A stretch of 64,000 nt of DNA from Thereva unica (taxonomy: Eukaryota > Arthropoda > Insecta > Diptera > Therevidae), in contig OX465286.1 in assembly GCA_949987705.1 (NCBI GenBank), positions 3,077,445 through 3,141,444 of the forward strand. The letters are read 5' to 3'. Under the pieces are notes generated by a model. The model searched no databases and was not told the DNA's origin. It saw only the letters and a program-made list of their open reading frames with translations. The translations under genes and the position numbers were made by a program. This document shows, piece after piece, positions 34,690 to 47,639 of the stretch. Positions within the stretch are counted from its first letter, which is position 1. Each line of letters begins with the position of its first letter.

Positions 34690-35855
34690 ATTTTTAATAT
34701 CTTTCTTCGTTGTAAAATTTCTTGGGTGTGCTAATAATTTTGAGAGCCATTGTAGGTAAGTGATATAGCAGGTGATTACCCTGCATCGATAGTTCTTCAT
34801 TGTTTTGAATTTTGCACTTGTGGGTGCTATTACAGTATCCTGTTCTTAGTTTCCTTCTTTCAAATTTTGTGTTATAGTAGTGTTTTGTTTCCCAGGATTC
34901 TACTTTTTTTTTAGTAAATTTCAAAGTATTTTCATTTTTCAAGGTCCCACCCAATAGTATGGATGGTGAATGTGTTCGCGTAAGTACATTTATTGGTTGT
35001 GTTCTTCGGCATGGTAATTTTTGAGGTGCCGGCAAGAAGTCATTTGCTTCTCAGTTTATCAGCGGCGCTTCAACACACTCAGAACGAATACGACTACCGT
35101 AGCGAACGAAGTACGAAGGAAATGCACGTTTGCACTACGTTGGAACTCTAAGATGTTGTATGAAATGTTAATGGTATCAGCAAGTTGTCAGGATTGAGAG
35201 CATTTATAAAGATTAGGAAAAGTACGGATGACAGAATTGACTCCTGTGGACTACAGGCAGACTACAGCCCCATTCAATACTATAATTGAACGACCAGAAA
35301 AAAATTCAATCCAGTTCCTTAAAACTAAATATATGCCAATAGTTTGGAGGTTAGACAAGAGAGCCGGGTGCTACAATCATCAAAACTGGCAAACTTCTTA
35401 CGGTTAAGAATCACTGGTCTAGATTTTGGTTCGTTTTTAGATATTCATCATCTTTATATTGTTTATTGTCTACCATGGTTTTATTGTCTACCATGGTTTT
35501 GGAGAGAACAGAAAGAATTGACTAAGGGATACCAAATTTGACGAATTCTTAGGTAATTCGTGGTATTTTTATCTGAGATACTTCAATACAAATCTCTGCA
35601 CTAAGCTAGTTGGCAGATAAATAAATATTGGATGAATTCAATCAGGTCGTGTGTCGGTCGTAAATAGATTGCGAATTCAGGCAAGGATTTGGTACGTCCA
35701 GGGTGCATCATCAAAATCCGGGGCAAATCAGCACAATATTGAAACAAACGTTTATTAATGAAAACTAATATATTACGAATTCTGGAAATCTATTATCGGT
35801 CTAAAACGCTCATACACTCGATGTAAAGGGACTCAAGTCTGGTCTGGACAAAGAT
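34690..35855. other. No gene recognised
   Basis: AT-rich DNA with short frames only. A perfect 16-base direct repeat (ttattgtctaccatgg) stands in tandem at about 35,462-35,495. Confidence 0.4.
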
Positions 35856-35858
35856 ATA

Positions 35859-36180
35859 CAGTAGAACTCCGATTATCCGAATCAATTGGGGATGGGGGCA
35901 ATTCGGATAATCAAATATTCGGATAATTGGATATAGATTGGGAATCAAGCAAAAAGAGGTATGTAACATATTGTACATTGAAGAACAGAATTTATTAAGT
36001 TGTTATAAAGTAGGCCATGACTTCAAAAACGCAGCAACGGATTTTTCTAATGAAACTTCAAGAAAAGATCAAATGTGTGGGCATGAAAATTTAGCGAAAT
36101 TTTTTTACTGTCGCCTCGAAAATCGATTCGGATAATTGGCGATTCGGTTAACTGGCGTTCGGATAATCGGCGTTCTACTG
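35859..36180. mobile_element. pogo/Tigger-like MITE, 322 bp, with TA duplication
   Basis: The ends are inverted repeats: cagtagaactccgattatcc on the left and, inverted, cagtagaacgccgattatcc on the right. Additional cggataat words lie inside both ends. The element is bounded by TA on each side, the Tc1/mariner/pogo target duplication. The interior has a short frame of about 65 codons without a recognisable transposase domain, so this is a non-autonomous or internally deleted copy. Confidence 0.9.
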
Positions 36181-36199
36181 TATATCAATAGTGAGGCCA

Positions 36200-37770
36200 C
36201 ATTTGTACAAATCAGTCGTAGGGGTTGGGGAAATCATATGACCTTCAGGACACCTACATTCACGGTTCACAAGCTCACCACACTCGAGATGTTTGCTCAC
36301 TTACACCCACAATCGACGCTTAAGGATCTGCAAAATCAAAAAATCAAAGTTTTGGGCCAACTAGACTCTTCCTCGCTGTTGGAATTTTCGTTGGGCAGTA
36401 TGGGAATGTTCATATCTCATACAGTAGTTCTACAGTAGTTTATGCACAGCGCGAAGCAATTTGATTATTACGGCTCGTACTGAGATTCTTCTTATTCGGG
36501 TGAAGTATCATCACTTGGCTTACTGTATACCGCGCTTGAACTATTGTGCCAAATCCCTGTATCTAAATTTTTCTGATCAGACCGCTGCAGGAGTTTCCTA
36601 TTGTGATACCACAATAGGGAAGGGCAGATTCATCCTATCCAAGGTTTTTTAACCCTTCCTATACCCTTAAAATTTTGAGCGTAGTCTCCGCTTATCAAGT
36701 CTGTCAGTTTTCTGATGTTCTTTCTATTGCGTCCCGCCGCCTTTCGAGGTGCGGACATCTAGTGGTCGGAATTCTTCGTTCGACTCCGATCGTCAAGTTC
36801 CTTTTCGTCGAACCATTGACTCCATTAACTCGAGCGATTTATGGTATTGATTCCAAAGTCTTAGCTGGAAATAATGTAGCAAATGAAGTCGAATTAGGTA
36901 TCGTGTGGCGAATAAATTTTGTTACTATTATCTTGGTGCCGGAATTTTTCTTTAATATCAATTTGGGAATTTTTAGAAATGTTAAATTAGTTTTGGATCT
37001 TCTGATACGTAAAATTTGCTCAGGAAATACTATAAAATGTGTCTCTTATTCATTTTTTTTGTTATATAGTAGTATAAAAGGTTAAAATGCTTGGAGTAAG
37101 CATGTCTCATTTTAATCAGCAGAGAGAATATATTAAAAAAAGCACTCAAGACTCACTTATGTAGATTAAAACTGAATATTAATATAGTCTGAAAGGAAAA
37201 CTTCTGCATCATCACTTAAAGCTAAAAATAAAACCACAAAAATTGATTGACCACTTACTGCTTGCTTATATCTCTTAAGCTAAATCAAATCAAATTCCGG
37301 GTAGTTCCCATGTTTTAAGCTGTTATCAATATAATCAGTCTCGTCCGGCCTTGGGCATAATCATTGCACCAGATTTAATGCCCGCCCCGAATCAAAGACG
37401 ACCGAGCATTGTTAATCCAGGGCGCGATCAGAGGGGTTAGGGGAGGGAGCGCATTTTTGATCGGTTTATATTATAAAAAGTATTGCGAGAGAGATTTATA
37501 TAAAATGTGTGATGTAAGTAGAGCTTTTTATTATTTTATTATTATACTTGTGCCTGTGGCCCCACAATCGCACTTCAACCTAGTTAATAATATTAATAAT
37601 ATTAATGGCAAAAAACGGAGATAAAAGGAGACAGAAGCTGAAAACGTGGAAAGCTGCTGCTTGTTATCAGTAAGGGAGGTGTTTTTTTTGTTGTTGTTAG
37701 TGTCATATAAAATTCTTTTTTTTTTTTATGTGACACGCTAGAGACTTAGGGAAGGCCCCTTTGTACTGTC
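36200..37770. other. No gene recognised
   Basis: The longest frame (36,675-37,085, 136 codons) has no family resemblance, repeat or splice context that would support it. A T-rich tract lies at about 37,683-37,730. Confidence 0.4.
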
Positions 37771-37779
37771 GACCATGTA

Positions 37780-38190
37780 TTTATTTTGAAATGTCGAACA
37801 GCAGCTCTAGTCGGAAGATAGAGAGAGAAGTGAAGGAAAGAACTGTCACAACCTAGCTGCGGTATTTATTTTTTTATTTCACCTACTCCCAACCATTTCG
37901 CGACTCTGACACCGGTGCATCGAGAACAACTCGCTGGAGTGTTATGCCTCCTGAAACGAGTTGAATCTCATCAACCAACCGATGACATGCACTTGGTGGA
38001 GCGGGGAAGAGAACTAGTGAAGGCTATGACAGGAGGAATCAGGAATGCAAAGAGGGAAGAAGAAAGAAGGAAAGTTATGTAGGCGGGAAATTGGGAAAGG
38101 CTAGGACCGTGGCACCGCCGGGAATCGAACCCGGGACCTCTGGGGATAGTAGTCAGGCGCCTTACCCCTAGACCACCGAGGCTGTTAGTG
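37780..38190 (-). mobile_element. tRNA-derived SINE, long form
   Basis: Read on the minus strand, the tRNA-like head (38,185 down to about 38,105) has gtctaggggtaaggcgcctg and a perfect B-box gggttcgattcc. A body of about 300 bases follows, ending with actagagctgctgttcgaca, which matches the end of the short SINE at 25,456-25,621. The short form lacks the middle of the body. Acceptor stem pairing is absent, so it is not a functional tRNA. Confidence 0.75.
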
Positions 38191-38574
38191 GTTCTCCAAT
38201 TGTTGAGGTTGGGCATTTGCTCTGCTGTTTATTTAGATGTTCGTTTAAAAAAAAACATTTAATTAGAGCATTACATAACAGATTTGTGTAAAAGATAAGA
38301 ACGATCTTATTGTTTGAGGGGTACAATGTTGTCTTTGGGCAATGCTAGCACACTGAACTATGTTTTTTAACCATGGATATGTTCTACGAAAAACGATTTA
38401 CGATTTATACTGTAAAGCGGCGCGAAGCGTTCTATGCTATCTATCCATAAACGCGTATGAGCCTTATTTAATTCGAAACCCAAAACTAAAAATGTCTTTC
38501 ACATACGTGTTAAGTTATGATGTTTTTGAGGATTTCGTTAAACGACTGTGCAAAAAGGAACCCACTGTCCTGCC

Positions 38575-38662
38575 CCAGCCCTTGGCACGATGACTTTACA
38601 TATGGCTTGGTAGGCCCGATCATATTAGCCCATCACTTTCAGGACAGCTTCACACTGGATAG
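38575..38662 (+). repeat. Dispersed repeat, copy 1
   Basis: The words cacgatgacttta and taggcccgatcatattagcc, then tttcaggacagctt, recur with small changes at 48,935-49,015. The family is unknown. Confidence 0.6.
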
Positions 38663-38670
38663 ACTAGGAT

Positions 38671-38771
38671 GGTAGCACGTAAGTAGTTTCAATCGGCCTC
38701 TTTATACAAAAATTCAAGTGTTACTAAAATGTTTGTATGAAGAGATCGATTGAAACAACTTACGTGCTACC
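38671..38771. repeat. Near-perfect 101-bp hairpin
   Basis: The ends ggtagcacgtaagtagtttc and, inverted, ggtagcacgtaagttgtttc pair over about 25 bases with one mismatch. Pairing resumes toward the loop (tataca/tgtata region), giving a stem of about 40 pairs with small bulges. The loop is about 15-20 bases. There is no target duplication. It could be a miniature foldback element or a small-RNA precursor. Confidence 0.85.
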
Positions 38772-38939
38772 ACCCCTGAATACAGTAAACCAGGCATCCC
38801 AAATTCAATAAACCACGATCCGAATGATATCTCTGTTTAAAGATTAAGTAGCTGTAAAAACAATCGCTATTTACCAGCTTTTTTCGCGCAAATGTATCGA
38901 TTACGATCGCATTCTGGCTTTCTCAGAAGCACTAAAAAA

Positions 38940-39205
38940 TTGAGCCGTTTAACGGAAAGAGTAAACACGGCCGACAGGAACCTTAGGTATAAACAAATTT
39001 GACTCCCTCGTTTATAAAAACTCAAGTTTGACTCATATTTCATACTAACATAACAAAAAAAAAACCATACCAAATGTTTCGCTTTCATATTAACCGCCTA
39101 TGTTTCGAAGAATTTTTATGTTTTTATGTTGGGGCTGTTTCTGTTGATAAGAGCTGTTGGTCGGTGGCTCGTTTTTCATTCGAGAGGTGTTGATATGGTG
39201 AGGTG
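38940..39205 (+). repeat. Dispersed repeat, copy 1 of a pair
   Basis: The segment with ttaaccgcctatgtttcgaa and later gctgtttctgttgataag is matched, diverged, by 42,960-43,225 (ttaaccgcctatgtttgaaa, ctctgtttctgttcataag) over about 250 bases in the same order. Confidence 0.65.
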
Positions 39206-39949
39206 TTGATATGTGTCCGGTTTCTCTTCAGTCTTTATGATCGAAAGGGTGATAAATTTAGTTCGGAGCCGTATTAAACAAAGTCATAGTTTATATTGGC
39301 TTCACCTCTGTGACATTGGCTGATGTATTATGAGTGATGCTCTCTTCCGCTGCTGTAGAATATCCTGTAGTTACCAACGTTCATTGTGCCTCTTAACCAT
39401 CTGATCTCTTGTAGCGCTTATTTTATATCTACTCACTTAGTCTAATAGTTATGTAACTCTTGCAGTTCTTCGCGTGTTCCATGTTCCGAAAATCGTTTTC
39501 AGGTGTTGTTGCCGTGTAGTCGTTGCCGTTTTTCCTGTCCATTCCGAGGCTTTGCTCCTGGTTTATTAACCGATGTGTCTTTATGGGGTCCGGTAGTTAG
39601 TTCAACGCCCAACTACGACTACCAGGAGGACCGGATTAGTGAATTATACGTTATCGGATAGGGTGGCCCAGCTGTACCCTGGGAACTAGGTACGTTCGTC
39701 GTTGGTTTGTTATTCAGGAGGCACCAGCGAGGATATGACGGAACGATTTTATACTCACTTCACTTTTATATTTATGTAATTCAGTTTAGTAGAACTTTTA
39801 ATTTGCTAGGTTGATACCATGGTCCTTGATGCGATATCCAGGTAGTCAATCCTATCCGAGGCTTTGTTGTACCTCTCGTGACAATATGTTGATTTTGCTT
39901 AACTTATCTGACGTAGTGAATTTTCCCCTTACGCGACACCACCCCCTTC

Positions 39950-40335
39950 TCCCCACATTTTATACAAAACTAGCCCGCTTGGAGCACTCGGAGAAGCACT
40001 TCCCCCTTTTCGGCGACACTACGGTCTGCAAGTTTGCTTTTAAATAGAACAAAATAAGCGTGGAACTATCTTCCTCATTTGGTATTTCCGAAATCGTACA
40101 AAATACTACAGTTCCGACCGAGATAAGGTCCATCGTCTTCTATTCGAGATAAGGTCCATCGTCTTCTATTCGAGCACCCAAAGAACTCCTCCTAGACTAT
40201 TCTATCTTTTTATCGATCAAACTAAGCTTGCTACTAGATGTTGCACCATGACCTGAACGACAAGACACAGCTGGAAGTAACGTTGTAGCTCGTTGGTGAT
40301 TCCTAAGCTTGGTTTTTTACATTGAAAAAATAGGA
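39950..40335 (+). pseudogene. 3' fragment of the 58-60 kb non-LTR family
   Basis: The end region actaagcttgctactagatg, ttgcaccatgacctgaacga and ggtgattcctaagctt follows the 3' end of the element at 58,370-60,015 word for word with substitutions. The part before it (tttaaatagaac..cgtggaa) aligns with the C-terminal coding end of that element. It includes a 26-base tandem duplication (gagataaggtccatcgtctt...). Confidence 0.65.
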
Positions 40336-40459
40336 ATCTCCCGAATAACTGAGCTTCGACTGGAAGAATCAATTCAAGATTAGTTTTTTCGTGGTTTCCG
40401 ATTTTTTTTAAATAGAGATTCTATAATAAAACATTACAACGTGATTCAACAAAAAAAAA

Positions 40460-42260
40460 AAAGATGTTTTGTCGTATTCGAAACAATTCTTTTCATCTCG
40501 ATCAAGGTCATCTTTTAGCAGAGTATTGTTGATATGTATATGTATGTATATAATATATACATATATATTATCTAACCTCACCTACCCCTTCCCAGCGGCA
40601 CGTACCACCACCTACCCTATAGAGTTTGCCTTCTTCTTTCTGCTTTATTTTTTTCGATCTTCATTATTCTTTCTCGGCCGCATTCCCCGGATGACATAAG
40701 TTCGTAATAGAGTGATAGTGATCATGATAATGATGATGTTGTTGATGATGATCATGATGGTGGGTATTTTCTCCTCTTCGAGCATTGTGGGTCAGACACG
40801 AGCTGATATTAGTTCTTTTGCCAGCAGCGCTAGCAGTTTAGCGCGTTTCTCTCTACACATAAGTCGCTGCTGTCCCGCGCGGCCGATCTTCGTTGTTTTT
40901 GTTGCTGTTACCGCAAAAGCTTAGCGCGCAGCTTATTGCGCATTTATAATTTCTCAATGCACACACTGCTCTGTGTGTGATCGCGCGAATAATGTGCGCA
41001 GTAGATCAACTTCATACTTTTTTATTTTATTTTATGCATACATAAATATATGTATAATGCCTCGTATATTTGTTGTTGGTTTTGTTTTGTTTATTTGCTG
41101 TTGAATGTATTATAATATAAAAAATCGTCCATTTTTAAAAGAGTTGGACTGCGCGGACATCTTCCTCCCCCGCATCTAAATACTTCTACTTCCTCTAGCG
41201 CAACGAAAGTTCTAGTATATAGATACTAATCTAGTCAAGTTGGTGAAGAAGCGGCAGCTTTTGCCCGACATTGGCCTTAATATTTTATATGTATATGAAG
41301 TCCCCACCACTGATAAAAATTCAGGAAGTCGAGTTCTGCTTGCATTTTGGGGGTTGAGGAGCAGCAACAATAGTATTAGAAAAATCAAGCTAATTCTTAT
41401 TGAAGAACTAAAAACGCGATCCTGAGAGAGAGGATATACTTGTATTACGTAAACCAAAAGAAATAATTAATGTACAAGAACTTTTTCTGCTCGGTGTTCT
41501 AAATTTTTTCTGGTATGTTTTTTTTCTGTGTTTTTTCTTCATTTGTAGCATGTTATAATATTATAGAGTTTTAGTTCCGGAGTTGCTTGTGGATTTTTGT
41601 TAGTGGAGCAAGGCGGACGGGGAATGGGAGGGGGGGGGGGGGGGGTGGTGAATTTTTTATAAAAAAAAAAATCTGAAACACGTGTAGCTTAAAAAAAATT
41701 AATCTCGCACAAGCCTCTCTCATTCTCGCTCTCTCTCTCATTCTCGCTCTGACTGACCACTGGGCGCAACATCGTAAATCTGTTTTCCCCATCATCTCTC
41801 CGCCACCCGCACTATTAAAAATTATGTTGTGTACAGAAATTGTGGATAAAAACAACTACACAACAACAATTCAAGGATAATATAGCAGAAAAGAAAAAAT
41901 TCGAAATATTTATATATAACAAAAATTCGCATAGAACAGAAGCACCGAAAAAAGTGCTGGGTTAAAAAAAAACAAACAAAAAAGTAATCATAGCGATTTA
42001 TTCTCATGGTCAGATGAAAACTTTTTTTTAGATTTCTTTTTAGGATATAGATAGAGGAGATTCTCTCGTCGGTGTGATGCTTGAAAATAGAAGTCTTAAT
42101 ACCCCCTTCCTTTCCGCTAAAACCCTTTCCTTGCATTTGCTTAATTATTTTTTGATACTTGTTCATATAAAACTACTATAATATTGATTTGACGGAAAAT
42201 TTATTTATAGCAAAAAAAAAAAAACATAAAGATCATATCATGGCTCGTTTTGCCCGATAA
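40460..42260. other. Low-complexity DNA with several microsatellites
   Basis: Contains ATG/GAT-rich triplets (about 40,700-40,765), a TA tract, an uninterrupted run of 16 G (41,630-41,645) close to an A run, and duplicated CT-rich words (tctctcattctcgctc) near 41,715-41,750. A CpG-rich patch with repeated gcgc words lies at about 40,850-41,000. No gene recognised. Confidence 0.5.
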
Positions 42261-42959
42261 CCTTTTGCCGATCTATCAGTGAGCTTTAGAATTTCTCTTT
42301 CATAGAAGGACCTGCTCGGTAAAAGGAACTGAATAAGGTCTGGATTCTGATGGCCTCCTCAGAATTGCACGACGTCGTCATACCACGCAGAGAGCTTGTA
42401 TTGTAAGGCCCAAGGTTAGGCGAGTGTATTATGTTTATGTGGCAACATAACCCCCATCCAGGATGTGACAATTTTTGACAGGTTTATATGAAAGACAAAG
42501 CTCTCAGTGATTGAGAGATCATTTTTGTACCGTCAACGATTCTATACATTGTAATCCAATATCAATTTCCAAGTTCGAATAGGCGATTTTAATCCATCAG
42601 ACATATGAGGTACTACATACCTGTGATGGAACGATGATTTCAACGGTCAAACCGTCATTCCCTAATTGCTACAACTACCGAGGGTAAAAAGGAGCATTAT
42701 TTATAACTACCACCAGGCCAGGCCATTCTAAATATCTATAAGCCATTCTATTTGCATTTCGCCGATTGAAGCTGGACTATATGCTTCATCTTGTATTAGC
42801 GAAATCCGATATAAGCTTTGCGCTGAGACTGAGAAACGGAATGGCTGCATTGACAAAGTAGCGCAATCGCTGCACAATATTGTATCGCGCTTAATTTTAC
42901 TTTCTGAAAAGCGGTCGTAAAATTGTGTCATTTAGCGAAAAATAGCAATAAAACAAAGC

Positions 42960-43225
42960 CAAGCGCGGTTCAGGCTGAAAGGGACCTTAGAGAGTAATCA
43001 TAAATTTATCAATAAATTCGACTCACTCGTTCCTACAAACTCGATGAACTCATTTCTCAAGCTAATAATCACAACAACTGACCATATCGAACTTACTGAA
43101 ATGGTTTGCATTGACATTAACCGCCTATGTTTGAAATAATTTCGTTTTTAGGCCGGGGAGCTCTGTTTCTGTTCATAAGCACAGTTGATCGGAGGGGTTT
43201 GTTTTCCAATTGGAGAGGTTTAATA
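42960..43225 (+). repeat. Dispersed repeat, copy 2 of a pair
   Basis: Partner of 38,940-39,205, with shared word order and about 70-75% identity by eye. The similarity may extend a further 80 bases upstream. Confidence 0.65.
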
Positions 43226-43229
43226 CATA

Positions 43230-46200
43230 CACATGCGTCGAACAATGATTTTGCAAAATTTTAAAAACTATGAAACGGTCCTTGCAGGTGGCCCTTTAAT
43301 ATTGCAAAAGGGTTAAATACGATACGTAAATGACAAAATCAACAGAGTAAAAAAATAAGTCTGGCCCGTTCTTATCCTGAAACCGGCGCGATACGCCTAA
43401 GTGAAAATTCTACTTTTCCAAATGCGCCCTCTGCAGGCACGTACCAATAAAAACCCCACGGAATAGCTCACTAAAGGGGAGCTTTAATAAATTGTATAGG
43501 ACTATCTGGATGATCATAAAGGCTTCTAGTTTAATTACGTAGGTCAAGCAGCATTGGACGTCGTTAGTAGTTATTTGGGGGACCGCTTGATAAAAACAGT
43601 ACTCTCTTTTGGAATGGGCGATTACGAATGCAGTTTTGGATTTTCATGCCTGTAGCGGGTTGCTTCAGGACGCTATCAGTGTGTCTTCGCATGTTTCCCT
43701 TGGACAAAAAAAAAGCTCGTGCTCCCAGAACCATGGTCCCTCGTATAGGAATGTATAAGGAGATCCTCTTCTAATGAACGAGTGATCTCAGCGTACTCAC
43801 TCCACCGAGGCTCGCGGGCTCAGACTCCCCTCATTGAAGAAGGATTCCGAAAATTCCTCTTTACTGGGGATACATCCTGCACCCTGCTGCATGGATTCAG
43901 AAATATCGCAACAGGCCATGTAGGTCGTCCTATTGGGACTATAGATGCCCCAGAAGTATTTGGAGCGTTGAGAGGTCCTCCGTACTCAAAATATTTTCGC
44001 CCCTTGCCACCTGCTACCTAGGGCAATCGCTCCTGTTTTCTACAACAGGGCCGGTCCTGCGGGATTGATCAGTTGGGTATTCCCAATAGGGTCACCATTG
44101 TCTTTTTCTTTCCATTGTCTTTGCCTTTTTCTGCTTCGGAGCCAATGAAAATGCGGAAGCCTCAGTCAAGCAGGGCTCAGACACCTGTATCCATCCGTTC
44201 GGCATCTGCTTTTGGGATTAGTTTGATATGGTCCTAGTGGATCGAACTCTATCCTATTCGGTTTTGTTGTTTAAGATGATTCGACTTGAGCAAACAAAAT
44301 TTTGTCGCCTAGGCAGATAGCCGAACTGATTCAAGCGGTCTGGCCTACATATACTGGCTATATTGGCTGGGAATAGTACCAAGAGGTACGCGGTACTTTG
44401 TTCTGAACCCGATATATTATTAAAAAATAGAAAAAAATATCCGGTTGCGCACTTGGCTCTGACCAGTTTCAACTGACAATTGATTTATTCCAAATTCCTA
44501 ATCTGTCAAATACTGTTCAAAAATGCGCATGATCAGCATACTTGTTGACAGGTAAAACAGAATCACCATTGATTTTGTTAAGCCAGTGGTGGGGGAATAT
44601 TCAAATTTATTGTAAAGTGGAGGGGATGGGTGATCTTGGAGATTAAATGTGAGTCTTTTGAAAATTCTGTTTTTTTGTATTGAAATTATGAGTCTTTTCC
44701 AATACGTGATCGTGTGCAAGTACCAATATTTTCCTTACTCTACATAGAAATGTCTTGCCATCATGTATGCTCCTCTCTCAGTCTCTCACTTCAACCAGTT
44801 TCCTTCCTTGGTGGCTGGCTATGTTCCAGGTTACCTGGAGACGTTGTATCTTTTTTTTAGTGTCTTCTTTTAGTGCTGATTTCCTGGCTTCTCAGGTAAA
44901 AGAAATTTCATTTTCTTTTACCTTTGTGAAATTTTCTTTTTTCCTTATCCATTATATTATGTGTGTGTGCTTCTGTTACGCACACGCGTGTGCCGTGTCA
45001 AGGTAATTGAACAACGGAAGTAAAAATAAATGGGTCAAACCTTATTCAAGTCCAAAGATCAGGTTTTGTTATTTTTTGTTGCTTTGTTTTCGCGCTCTCT
45101 CTCTCCTCTTCTTGCAGTTGTTATTGTTCTCTTTCATTCATAAAACGAAAACTCCTTTGTTGATTTTTTCTTCTATATGTAAATGCCGATATTGTTCTAA
45201 AAGATTTACCAACAACGATGGTGATGCTGGCGAAATACGATATGACGATGAAAAGAAGAAAAGTCAATTAAAGAAGGAGTCTTCCCGTGTTGCTATGAAA
45301 ATGTTGCGATACACACTCATGTGTATATCATTTGAATTTCTCGCGTGGATTCTGGCAAAGCTGTATGGTCAAAAATTTTTAAGCGGCTTTGTTTTTTTGC
45401 CGGCCGTAATGGGTGTGTGTGTATATATGTATGTTCTATATGGCGATGACGGAATATTTGATTAAATAAATGTGAAGCGAAACAAAAAAAAACATTTTTA
45501 AACACTACGAGTACATTCGTATGAATGCAATCTCTGTAATAGCAGCAGCAGCAGGGCAGAAAAGCAGCGCTTGTGAATATGCATATAAAAGCGGTGTGTC
45601 GTGTCAACTTTGGATTTAATATAATATAATCGTTCAAAATTCTATAGATATATACATATGATGATATAAGCATGCACACAGTATTAAATTGGAAGATATT
45701 TCTGTATGCATCTCCTCTTCTCGGATCGAAATACCAGAATTGAGATGCTGCTTGTTAAGAAGCAATCAAGAGCAAGACTCTCGCTCCCCTTAACCCTTTC
45801 TGGTACCGCGACGTGTAGTCTAAAGTAACGTCATACATACGCGTGCATAGGTACCACGTGAAGATATAGTACCCAAGCACCACACAGCGCTAGCTACGAT
45901 ACAGAGCTGTATATGCTCTGTTCGTAAATATTTCTCACATTTATTTACCATGAGAACAGTGGCGCGGCTCCCACTGTGGGGGCTTTGGGGGGCTAGTGGG
46001 ACTTAGCCTTATCAGTTTTTTTTTTCGAAATTACATTTATGCATGCAAGTTTTTAATTTCTAAAAGAAAACTATACTATAGGGCGGTACGATTAATATTT
46101 ACTTGGGCAGCCCTAGTATTTATAGAGGTCCAAAGCTATAATATTTGAACGATAACTACTTTATAACTACCGAGGGGAGCTTCCAGTTTGCTGATTCCTT

Positions 46201-46730
46201 TTTAATATCGCCTTTAAATAGCTTCAAATGAAAAGCTATAAACATATAATTGAAGGAGGAAATTGTTTTATTAATTATTTAAAAATTATTGTATGAGAAT
46301 TTGAATGGCAATTTAATTCGAATTAACTTAATAGTGGGTTTGGCTTTGCAGTTCGCTGAAACACGAGATGTGGGAAATTGAAAATTTTCCATTTTCTAGT
46401 TGCAATCAAATTGCAATCAAAACTCCCTTTTGTTCTCGAAATGCACTAATTCTAGACATTATCCCCCAGAATTAATGATACATGGTATGCCGCGTATGCA
46501 TCAGCCTGCTTTCGATGGGATGTGGCTAGTTTTCTTTGGACGTACGTTTGTTTATTTTATTTTGCGTTTTGGTGGAGGCACTGGGACCCGCCTTGTGCAG
46601 CTTAGTTCTTGACCATGTAAATCTTTTGGTCAAATTTGGCCGTCATACAAAAAATTCTATGGCCATCATATCCCTCTGAAAAAGTCAAGCGGCCGTGGTT
46701 CGCCTGCTGTATGCCCATTTTTTATTTTTA
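43230..46730. other. No supportable gene
   Basis: The frames of 152 and 120 codons at 45,007-45,679 overlap on opposite strands and are rich in low-complexity residues; neither resembles a known family. CAG and TG microsatellites occur near 45,540 and 45,410. Confidence 0.4.
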
Positions 46731-46734
46731 CTCA

Positions 46735-46822
46735 GGGAACTATGCTACTACTGCATGAAATCGAACCACGGACCTCTGGAATGGTAGTCGAATGCATTAA
46801 TACCTAGGCTACAGAGGTCCAA
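46735..46822 (-). mobile_element. Decayed SINE head
   Basis: On the minus strand it reads gtagcctaggtattaatgca, then ccagaggtccgtggttcgat. This is the same layout as the heads of the SINEs at 25.5 and 38.1 kb, with substitutions in the A-box. No body is recognisable. Confidence 0.55.
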
Positions 46823-47639
46823 AATAACATGATTTTGGTTGGTGTGTGCTTCTGCTTCCACCAAAATCGAAATGTCTAATCAGTAATTTAAAAGTATTCG
46901 GATCTAACAGTTCATTTGGACAAATAATTCTTTGCCCCCTATCAAATTTCAGAGCCATGACCCGTCAATGGTCGTTACACAGCAGAGCTTTTTAACAAGC
47001 CAATATGAGAGAATGGGAATGAGTGACTGGGCGTGAGAAGAGAGAGAGAGAAGTAGAGGACCATGAGATTGAGAAAAGCTGTCTATTTGGAATGAATTTT
47101 CTTCAATATTGAAACTTTATCAAATTCGATAATTGGTGATTGACGAAAAAGCTGTATTTTACATGTTTTTTATTTTGATTTAGTGCTGTCATATTCTTTA
47201 TTTGGTTGATTGAGGAGAGAGATTGGGCTTATAGATTTCCAAAGGTGTAGATTCAAGTCGGCTTTTGATCGCTATGCACGATTAGTAATATGATGTCTTT
47301 AATGGGTTGTTATTTCTGCTTTTTTTAGGTTTTCTACGTTAAACAAAAAATTGAGAAGAATAAAAAAAGCCTGAAACAACAACAAAAACATTGAATTCGC
47401 TCACGTTTCTCTCTGGTTTGCTGAGAGTTTACTTATAATATATAATAAGCTCATGCTCTGCGGCTACTACCCTCTAGTGTTACAGTCGGCGCTAAAATCT
47501 TCGTGTGCCCCAAACTATAATTAAAAGAAATGGAAAACTGATCTCGTAACGTTTTTTCATAAGATTAGGAATCATCCGTTGTACAACCAGTCCGTCATTG
47601 CCGTCAAATGTAGCAGTGGAGCTGTGGACCCTGCGGTAT

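Noticed and set aside
36675..37085. 136-codon frame
   Set aside because: No motif, no matching neighbour exon and AT-rich codons in its second half; treated as chance.
38105..38185. Possible minus-strand tRNA gene
   Set aside because: The T arm is good, but the acceptor stem does not form and the sequence continues into the SINE body.
45007..45679. Overlapping frames of 152 (+) and 120 (-) codons
   Set aside because: Low-complexity residues, opposite overlapping strands, microsatellites inside, no family resemblance and no splice context.
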